64,000 nt of DNA, from assembly GCA_963691705.1 (NCBI GenBank), contig OY829539.1, forward strand, positions 43,967,656-44,031,655. Direction: 5' to 3'. The translations under genes were made by a program, and so were the position numbers. The stretch comes from Viola odorata (lineage: Eukaryota > Streptophyta > Magnoliopsida > Malpighiales > Violaceae). Each line of letters starts with the position of its first letter. Within the stretch, counting starts at the first letter, position 1. This document shows, piece by piece, positions 53,077 to 62,454 of this stretch. The notes under the pieces are model-generated. The model did not search any database, had not been told where the DNA came from, and saw only the letters and a list, made by a program, of their open reading frames with translations.

Positions 53077-55319
53077 ATGTCTTCAACTGTTGAAAACCCC
53101 ATAGATCCCGAAGCTAGGCGAACTCGCAGCATATTCAATTGTAATGAGGTTTTGACGGTTGAATTAGAGGAGAGTGGTATTACTTTTCCCACGGGCTATC
53201 GCCCTTTTGTCTCTTTGAAGGACACTCGGCTGCCTGACGCCATGTGGGGAACATTCCGGTTAGTTTATTTCAAGATGTTTACTTACGGATTCCGTTTCCC
53301 ACTCCATACTTCTCTGTTGAAACTGCTAGATCATTACGACCTTAATCCCGTCCAGATTACTCCACCCTCTTGGTGTGGTATTTACGCTTTCCTTCGTTCG
53401 TGCGAGATGAAGCGTATATTTGCTCCATCGCTTGATCTATTCCGCACATTCTTTGTCTTGAGTTGTCGCGACTGCCTGGTAGATATTACCCCCAGATGGG
53501 ATGATGTCGTTGTGCAACTGTTCTGGCGGAACTTTCAAGGTTTTGAGGAACACGTAGATGACTGGAAGTCTGGCTTTTTCACCCTCCGTTTGCCGTCACG
53601 GCTCTGGCGCGGGGGTTTCAATCGAAAAATCAATAGTGGCGTTTGGAAAAGATCGGAAGCGCTGTCAAGCCAGGATGTTTCCAACGTTAGCGCCTTGTTA
53701 GAAATAGAAGGGTCTTTCCGTATCCGGGAGTTTGCTCGGTTCAGGCCCTTGTCAGAGTGCGTTGTGGGTGAGTTTCCTTTTTCTTCTTTATCGCTTCACT
53801 CTTCTTAATTTGCTAATATGTTTTGTTGGCAGGTAACGCTGAGAGTAGTTCTTCTGGGGAAGGTGACGCCCCTTTGAACGTAACACCTCTACAGTCGCTG
53901 CCTCCTTCTCCTCCGCCTAAAAACTCCCGCCGCCCACCCATTCCGCCTAGAAGGGGAAGGACTAAAACCGTCACAACTCGCAGAGCCTCCACTCGACCTT
54001 CTTGTTTCCTTGAAAATTGGCTTCCTTCCCGTGGCAAGAGGGTAGCTCAAGGCGATCCTGTGTTTGAGAAAATCGACAGCGATAGCGAGAGCATGGACAC
54101 TGGTCCTGAATTACGTCACGCTACTATTGCCCAAAGGATGAAACTTAGGTCGAGGAGGAATGATGACACGGCGGAATCGGCTGAGGACGATAGCGAAGAA
54201 ATTGCAGAAGAGACGGAGCGTCTCGTAAAGAAGGTTCGCACAGAGAAAACTGAACCCCTAGTTCCCCCTTTGAAGGGAGTTAACGCGGCCCCTTCCGAGA
54301 ATATTAACGCTTCTCATGTCGCGAGCACTTCGCAAGTGGTGAAAAATATCAAAGCTATCAGGGTGCCTTCCGCCGTTTCTATCGAAAACAATGAGACCTC
54401 GGTAGCCGCGACCTCTCCTTTGTCGTCGGGCCATCCTGCTTCCCCGATAGGTTCTTTTATCCCAGAGACAACCCCACCAGTTTCGAGTTTAGGCGTTCCT
54501 CCTGAATTTCTCCCACGGAAGCCTCCTCTTTTGTTTCTGTCTTCAATTTCGGGCGTTGGTGATTGCGCAAAAAATTGTTCCCCTCCTTACATCGCCAACC
54601 TTTCTCCTCAGAGGTCCCAGGGCCCTACTGGATATCAGCTAGATTTGTCCTCTTTCGGCACTGACGGGCTTCGTGCCTTAGGAATATCGGATCCGTTATC
54701 ACGAGAAGAGCCCGTGGGTCCCATAGTGGGACAGATGTTTACTTCTCCCAAGGACAGGGAAGAGTTTTTACAGCATGCTCCCGAGACACGACAGTCACAC
54801 CTTATGAACGACATGCTGGCCAGCTTTCGGAAATTTCATTACTTTCTTGAAGGCCAGCGTAACAAAACTCGACCCTGTTCGGATTTGCAGGAACAATTAG
54901 ACGCGGCTTTGGCGAAGGCGAAGGAGCTATCGCAGTTGCAAGAACGAACTCGGGCGGAGTTGGAGGATTGTCGCGGTGAACTTTCTCGGGAGAAGTCGAA
55001 GGGGAAGGCGAGAGCAGAGCTAATGGAGGCGGAACTGGTGGTGGCTGATAAAAAGAATGTCTTCCTTCGCGAAGAGTTGTCATCTCGCGATGCCGATTTG
55101 GCCAAAGTTCCTTCGAGGATAGCCTGGTGGAAGAATAAGACCATCGAGGTTTGTATCGCAGGGTTTAAGGATCTCCATGTCCGAGGAGTTGTCGATTTAT
55201 CCATGCTGGCCAATTACGCCTCTCAAAAAATTAAAGATCTTAGTGAAGGCGAAAGGAGTTTTCCTCCTTCCGGGGAAAAGCAAGGGAACGATGACGGCGA
55301 GGCATGCGATGACTCTTAA
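53077..55319 (+). CDS. Antisense gene c of E2: two-exon Transposase_28-like/coiled-coil protein (725 aa)
   Basis: Exon 1 53077-53767, intron 53768-53832 (65 bp, GTGAGT...GGCAG, phase 1), exon 2 53833-55319; the joined frame is open to TAA. ATG 53077 is chosen over the upstream in-frame ATG 53023 because it follows the leader and fits the E1 protein. Residues ~20-230: domain with LVYFKMFTYGFRFPLHTSLL, LNPVQITPPSWCGIYAFL, LFRTFFVLSCRDC, resembling the plant gypsy-type transposon domain (PF04195, from memory). Then Pro-rich RRGRTKTV and Ser-rich acidic stretches, a second conserved block near 500-580 (FGTDGLRALGISDPLSREE), a coiled coil near 590-690, and an acidic end. No catalytic triad recognised. 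A paralogue of gene d. Confidence 0.8.
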
Positions 55320-55935
55320 TTGATCCATTGAAGAACATTGCTATTTATTTTCCATGTCTTGTAATAACGTCCTATCGCGAGGCGATATCGGTACTTTGCT
55401 CTTTGGTCGATATCTTATTTTATTTCGCTCTCTTGCTGTCTTGAGAACTGTTCTTTTATTCAACGCCGATTTGCATTATTTCCTTTCTTGTGATATCGCT
55501 TTTGCTTTTTATCAAAAGTCGCATCTACTTTTCAGAGCATTTAATGCTCGCGACCCTTCCGTCGATGCGCGGGAAAAGTCATGATGGTGCCGACACACGT
55601 GTTCGTTTCTTCTGCCGCTTCACCTTAGCGTGTTTAGAAATTTTAACCAGATCGAAGCGTTTGCCGCGCTTCTTCTAGAGTCGTACTCATTGCTTGAGTC
55701 TTATCCCTCATGCCGCTTCGACACAACGACTGCAGCATCCGTCGTTTCCTTTTAATTACTAGGGTTATAAACCCTCTTTATTTCTTCCCTTTTCTTTTTC
55801 ACTCCACTTTTTCATATTATCTCTCAGCCGTCTTGTCCTTCTCACCTTCATTCAAGGCTTTCGAAGTTCTTTCCTTCCAAAGGTACTTCCCTTCCTTTCC
55901 CTCGTCTTCTTCATTTCTGTTTCCTTAGTCCTGTC
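55320..55935 (+). promoter_or_regulatory. E2 region between antisense genes c and d, with TATA box
   Basis: TATAAAC at 55766-55772 in GGGTTATAAAC, 170 bp before ATG 55936, matching E1 in flank and distance. Long C/T-rich leader. No coding frame. Confidence 0.6.
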
Positions 55936-58269
55936 ATGGCGAAGACTCGCAGTTCTGAGTCGAAATCCATCGATGAGAAGAAAATGGATACCACGGTCAG
56001 TGTTATTACCACGGAGGCCATTCTCCGGGAGCATTTGGCTGCTCACGGTGCCGTTATTCCTGACGGTTATCAAGCTGTTGTTGCCCCTGGGTCGGTTCGC
56101 TTAAACAGCGTTCTGACCGGCAATCAAAGGGTGTTATATGCCCAGATGTTTCGCTACGGTTTCTGGTTCCCTATCGATTCTTTCGTCAAGGGTTTGCTTA
56201 TTGCTGGCAATTTCAATCCTGCCCAGTTAGCCCCAAATGCATATTGCTGTGTTTATGCTTTCTTGGAACTCTGTAGATATAAGGGGATCACTTCCCCTTC
56301 TCTTTTGTTGCTTAGATCCCTTTTTAAGTTGATGAAGTGCCGGGGTGTGATAACCATATCGCCTCGCTTTGACGATGATTCTCTCAAGTCTTTTACTTGG
56401 AAGTTGCTCCATATTGAGTCTTCTGTTGAGGCTTGGAAAAAGGAGTTCTTTCTGATAAATTTTCCTGACGCTCCTGGTCCCGAGTGGCGTTTTGGGTTCA
56501 ACCAGGACGTCCAAGATGGCGTTTGGAGTCGACCAGGGACACTTCCCGCTCGTGAACAAGGATGGTTAAACACCTTACTCCAACTGGAGATCAGCGTTCA
56601 TATTCGACTCACGGCCTGCAGAATGGCCATTCAGGAGTGCGTTAGACGTGAGTATCGCGCTACCTTTCCCTTTCACCGCTGATACTAACGCTGACGTTAT
56701 CTTGTGATTTTGCAGCGACGGATCCTGACTATAAACCTGAAAGCGTAAGAAGACGCTTAAGGAGAGCTCGTAATAGAGAGGAAAAGGAAAAGCTTGATTC
56801 AGAGGCCACTGATAATCCTTCTGAGCTTCCGGCTACTTCCGCGAATCTCGCTCAAGTATCCTCCTCCTCAGTTGGCGAAGGGAATACTGACATCCCTGAA
56901 GGTGTTCCCATCGTGACCGTTGCTGCTCCCTCGTCTTCTCAGGCTCCTAAGGCCATTGCCAGAGGAAAAAAGAAGAAAAGAACACGGAGTATCGCCACTC
57001 TTACTCCTTCTCCCGACGCTGCGGGTTCTTCTGAGGCACTATCTTCCCTCAACACCGCTACCGTAAGCGTGTTTTTTCTTTCTCAATATCTGTCATCATT
57101 TGGTCTATTTTTCTTTTCTCAATTTGTACTTCTTGCAGGAGGCCGTTGTAGTTACTGCGTCCGCTCCTTCAGGCGATATGAATCTCACTTATGTGCTGAG
57201 GGGTTCTGCGAAGAGGGCCCGGATAGAAGGCGAGGATGAGAGCATACCCTCCTCTAACATCGCGGGGGAAGGTGGTTCCGTTAACGTTCCTGATTCCGCG
57301 GTGGCTCCTCCAGGTAGACATTCCGTGGAAGATTTGGGGAACCTAGGCGGTGCGGACCCCTTTGGTGCTTCGCCCAGTTCCTTTGGCGGGCCTGTGCATC
57401 ATTATTCCTCTTCTTTAGGCTATCAAGACGTCTTTCATGACCTTTCGGGCTATCAGCCTCATGGTACCTTCCTTCCCCCGGGCAGTTCTTCTTCACAGGT
57501 TCGCGCCCCTGGTCCTCTGGCTTTCGTTCCCTCTAGCGTTCCTTGGCGGCAACGCTATAATGAAGCCGGAACCTCTTTCAATTTTGCGGCGGATCTTTGT
57601 CCATTAAACGGGCTCGGCGAAGTGACCCATCAGGTTGAGTTGTTCGACTTCCGTACCCGTGGTTTGGCAGCCCTCGGGGGCGATGGTTCAGATGAGGTTT
57701 CTGCCCTGCTGGCTTCTCAAATTCTGGCCTCATCTGCAGAACGGGAAGCTTTCCTTTCCCTGGCAGAAGATGACCAAGTGAACTCCTTCCGTGCTAGCCT
57801 TTTCTCCAATATGATGAAATTTCACTATTGGGCGGAGGAGATGAAGCATCGGGCTGTTTCCCTTCGTTCTGTTTCGGCGGAGCTGTCCAAGGAGCAAGAG
57901 GAAAGGAAAAGGGTGTTGGCAGATCGTTCCAAGATACTGCTGGCTCACCACGATTTGCAAAAACAGCATTCCGCCCTGGAAACAGCTTTGTCAGAGGAAC
58001 AAGCCAAAGTGACTGCTTTGGAGAATGAGAAGTCCTCTTTAGAAAAGGAGAAGGCAGCTTTGGCGGAAGAGTCAGTCGATATGGGCTGGTGGCATGCTGA
58101 ACAGACCGCCCGTGTTCTTGTTAAGTGTTTCGAAGAAATTCATGGGGTGGATGCGTACAAGGGCGAAGATGTCGCGAAAGCCTTTCTACAAAGTTCTGCC
58201 CATATCAACGAAGCAGGATATCGCCAAGCCAAGGCAGCGGGCTGGAAACGACAAGTCCCCGAGAGCTGA
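55936..58269 (+). CDS. Antisense gene d of E2: three-exon Transposase_28-like/coiled-coil protein (729 aa)
   Basis: Exons 55936-56647, 56716-57062, 57139-58269 (712, 347, 1131 nt). Introns of 68 bp (GTGAGT...TTGCAG, phase 1) and 76 bp (GTAAGC...TTGCAG, phase 0), at the same places as in E1. The joined 729-codon frame has no stop. Residues ~10-237: LYAQMFRYGFWFPIDSFV, FNPAQLAPNAYCCVYAFL, LLLRSLFKL, VITISPRFDDDSL. Residues ~240-353: charged and Ser-rich, with nuclear-signal-like ARGKKKKRTRS. Residues ~515-580: RTRGLAALG, LLASQILASSAEREAFLSLA. Residues ~585-680: long heptad coiled coil (LENEKSSLEKEKAALAEES), then WWHAEQTARVLVK. Likely a multimeric, possibly nuclear protein. Function unknown. Confidence 0.82.
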
Positions 58270-59373
58270 TTTGCCGCGATATTTTGCCGTTCCCTCCAGC
58301 AATCACATATCGCTTGGCTTTTGTCTTTTTTCTTTGCAGCATCAATATTTTGAACAGTGATTTCTTTGTAAATTCTTGAGATGCCTTTAATATTTCTAGG
58401 CAATCCCTTTATCGATATTTCTCTTTTATTTTTCTCATCGCGAGACTTCTCTCGTCACTGAGGTTGCCTTATCCGCACGGTGCGTTTACTTTCTTGAGCA
58501 GATCCTTGGTATTTATACCAAGAAGACCAAGATCTATGTCGGGTTGGCCTTTCGATGAGCCTATCGGTATCATGACCACCTCTCCTTCCACTGCTCAGAA
58601 GCATTCTGCACATCTCTAATTGTAGATTATCAGTAACAAAACGAGATTTGAGAGATAGTGATTACCCGTAGGAGCCCGTTCGCTGCTATCATTAGGTTTT
58701 ATCACGGAACCCGTTTCGAATCGCGTTTTCCCTCAGCTCTACATTTCGCCAAGGGTTACTTATCCGGTTACCAGCTGGAATTACGCGATCCTTCACGTTT
58801 CCCTTATCTCTCAATCGGCCTTTCTAAGTGCCTCATCTCGTGAGCTGTCGGATCTGGACGGCTATCACAAGGCTAGGGAATTTTCACTTTTATAGGCGTT
58901 GTCCTCTCGTTTAGAACCGTGTCCTTACTTAATGGTTTAGCTGCACCAGCCCGACCGTTAAGATAGGATTCTTGTTTCTAAACAGAGTTTCTAACTCTTT
59001 GGGGTGTGTCTTGTCTTGATGTACCGTCTCCACGAGATCGGTTATCATTAAAGAACTTTTCACTCCCAAAGATACCGGGCAGTGCCCTCACTTAGTGAGC
59101 CATCTAATCAAGATCGGTCATCACAAGGATAGGACTTTTCACCCCCGGGGGCGTCAAGGATCTTTCAATCCGACGCTAACCAAGGATACACTGGGGTCGT
59201 GCCCTCACTTAGTGGGCCATCTGATCAAGACCGACCATCACAAGGATAGGACTTTTCACTCCCAGGGTACCCCCCTTTTTATCTGCACAAAAGCAACCAC
59301 AAACCCACGAAAACTCTCCTATTGAGCGTTAGCCACGGTTAGGGTCGTTATAATCCAAATAGTGCAGATAAAA
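58270..59373 (+). repeat. E2 spacer with degenerate tandem repeats between gene d and pol
   Basis: Units containing TCACAAGGATAGGACTTTTC with CCCTCACTTAGTG(A/G)GCCATCT and GATCAAGA at about 59060-59270, with older copies from 58840. Same motif and location as the E1 array (39560-40077). No gene. Confidence 0.8.
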
Positions 59374-62300
59374 TTAAACTCTAGGATAATATAACTTCAA
59401 ACGAGCGATATTCCAGGAGTTGGATAAAGGCGTACCGTCAAGTGTCTCCAGGCGATAGGCCCCTCTTCCGACAACGTGGGTTACGCGATACGGTCCTTCC
59501 CAGTTAGGACTAAGCTTTCCCATACGTTGTCCGGTTGCTCGCCTGTCTCGGAGCACAAGGTCACCGTTTTTCAACAATCGCTCTTTGACCTGCCTGTTAT
59601 GATAACGGGCCATTTTTCTTTTGTAGTGTTGCGTTTTCAGTAGGACTTCTTCTCGAACCTCTGGTAACGCGTCCAGATTAGCACGTAACCGTTCCTCGTT
59701 CCGTTCCTCACGAAAGTGAGCCACCCGTAGGCTCATGGCCCCAATTTCCACTGGCGTAACGGCTTCAGTTCCAAAAGCCAACGCAAAAGGTGTTTCTCCA
59801 GTGCTAACTTTTACGGTCACGCGGTATGCCCACATCACGTATGGCAATTCATCAGCCCACTTCTTCTTAGACCCCTCTAGGTTTTTCTTAATGCCGCTGA
59901 GGATGCTCCTATTAGTTACCTCTGCTTGTCCGTTGGTTTGTGGGTGAGCCACGGAAGAGAATCTCTGCTCAATCCCGAATTCTGAGCATTGGTCTTTGAA
60001 GAATTGGCTGGTGAACTGGGTCCCGTTATCGCTGACAAGGATACGAGGCACCCCGAATCTCATGATAACTTGATGTTTGAAAAAACGCCATGTTTTTTCT
60101 GCCGTGATTGTGGCAACCGCTTCAGCTTCCGCCCACTTCGTAAAATAGTCCACAGCCACTATAACAAATTTCAGTTGGGACCTTGCCTTTGGAAATGGAC
60201 CCAGGATGTCAATCCCCCATTTGGCAAAAGGGCAAGGGGCGATGATTTCCGATATTTCCGTGGCTGGACGTCGAGGAATTTTAGCGAATTCCTAACATTT
60301 GGGGCAAGCTTGTACATAATCGTGGCAATCCCTTCGTATAGTGGGCCAGTAGAATCCTGATCTGAAAACTTGTGCCGCCAAGGTGCCGCCTGACGCGTGC
60401 ATTCCGCATATCCCTTCATGGATTTCGCGTAAGGTGTGAAGGCCCTCTTGTTCGGTTATACATTTGGCGCCGGGGTGAGAAAAACATCTTCGAATTAGAT
60501 CCCCGTTATAGTATGTGCAACGAGCAGCCTGTCTTAGCACTTTCATTTTTTCAGCGTTACCGTCGGGCAGCTCTTCGTGCATCAGGTATTTTATTACCGG
60601 AATCCGCCAATCATTCTCGAGCTCATTCACACACAAAGAGGCTTGTTCCTCCATGAAGGACGGCACCGCTAGCTCACGATAATACACATCTTTAGGTATA
60701 GATGCTTCAGGATTCGCGGCCAGCTTGGCAAGGTAATCGGCTTCAGCATTTTCCTCTCGGGGGACGTGCTCGAAGCTGACTTGCATGCCCTCTTTCTTTA
60801 TTTCCACTAGTTCTCGCGTTACCTTAGAGAGGTATTGCACCATAATAGGTTCTCGAGCCTGAGAGTGTCCTGAGACCTGGTCAATTATCAGTTTGGAGTC
60901 TCCACAAATTTTTAGACGCAGATCTCCTGTTTGGCCGGTATCGCGCCTTCCCTTAGAAGAAAACTCTCTTCCTATTCTGAGTCCAGCTAGCAACGCCTCA
61001 TATTCGGCTGCGTTATTGGACAAAGGATGCAAGATTCGAATAGCATATCGTATATGCATATCGTGCGGCCCGTTTATGAAGACTCCAACCCCCCCCAGTT
61101 CTTGGTTTTTGGCTCCGTCCACATGAATGATCCAAAGATCTGTATAAGTTTCTGGGAACGGGAGATCCATATCGTTCCATTCCGCTTCCGGTACACCACT
61201 CAAAGGGTCCTCTGTGAAAGTACACTCTGCTATAAAATCAGCAAGGACCTGAGCCTTTACGGATGGCCGGGACTGGTATCTCAAACCATATTGTTCGAGT
61301 TCTAGGGCCCAGATCAGCATTCTTCCTGAAGATTCTGGCTTTCGAAATATCCTCTTCAAGGGTTGGTCTGTAAGTACAACGATAGGATAAGACTGGAAGT
61401 ATCGGTCCATCTTGCGGGCGGCTTGTATAAGGGCGAACGCTATTTTCTCAATACGAGCATATCGCCGTTCCGCGTCCTTTAAGACATGACTCACGAAGTA
61501 AACTGGGCGATGAGTGCGGTTATCGTCACAAACAAGGACGGCGCTGACCACTTCGTCCGCCGCGCCCAAGTACAAGTACAGAGTATCGCCGGACTCGGGC
61601 CTTGTCAATAACAAATCAGATGAAAAATAGTCCTTTAAGTCCACAAATGCTTGCTCACATTCTGGGGTCCACCCGAACGTGGCTTTCCGTCGTATGACTT
61701 TGAAAAAGGGGAGACACTTTTCTCCTTGCTTGGAGACGAATCGTCCCAGAGCGATAACGCGCCCTGTTAGCCTTTGCACTTCCTTAACGGTTCTTGGCGA
61801 TATCATATCATGTATAGCTTTAACCTTGGATGGATTAGGCTGGATACCTTTCTGGCTAACTACGTAGCCCAAGAACTTACCCGTCTGGAATGCAAACATG
61901 CACTTCCGGGGGTTTAGCTTCATGCGATACCTTGTCATCACATCAAAAACTTCCTTTAGATCCTGCAGGTGATCATGAAAATTCGCACTCTTTACCAGTA
62001 TGTCGTCAACATATGCTTCCACATTTCTCCCTATCTGTTCCTCAAAAATCTTATTTGCCATTCGCTGAAACGTGGCCCCCGCGTTCTTTAGTCCAAATGG
62101 CATCGCTGTGTAGCAATACGTGGCTTTAGGAGTAAGGAAGGCGGTCTTCTCCTCATCCTCTAGGGCCATAGGGATTTGATGATATCCGGAATTGGCGTCC
62201 AATGAGCTTAGATATGCGTACCCAGCAGTTTGATCAACCAACTGATCTATGCGAGGAAGCGGGTAGCAATCCTTAGGACAAGCATCGTTCAAATCAGTGA

Positions 62301-62454
62301 AGTCAATGCACATACGCCAGTCTCCATTTGGTTTAGGAACAAGAACCGGGTTGGCTAACCAAGTGGGATATTGTACTTCGCGAATGGAACCCGCGTCAAG
62401 GAGCTTCACAACCTCCTTTTCCACAGCCGACGCTTTTTCGGTGGAGAACGCCCG
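59374..62454 (-). pseudogene. E2 RT - RNase H - second RNase H - integrase, one nonsense codon
   Basis: In frame with gag-protease. RT (GDWRMCIDFTDLND near 62320, LDANSGYHQI, YVDDIL), first RNase H region (RYARIEKIAFALIQA, RKMDRYFQSYP, LEQYGLRYQSRPS), second RNase H (WIIHVDGAKNQELGGVGVFI, NNAAEYEALLAGLRIG, HVPREENAEADYLAKL), integrase HHCC (HTLREIHEGICGMH ... CPKC), then TAG at 60292-60294 where related copies have CAG, and beyond it VSDNGTQFTS, HPQTNGQAEVTNR, GKLSPNWEGPYRV and ARLKLYY to the TAA at 59374. The catalytic motifs are otherwise as in active elements. A single read-through would give a full integrase. Confidence 0.88.

Noticed and set aside
54802..55213. Minus-strand frames opposite gene c exon 2 in E2
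   Set aside because: Low-complexity shadows of the coiled-coil coding region.
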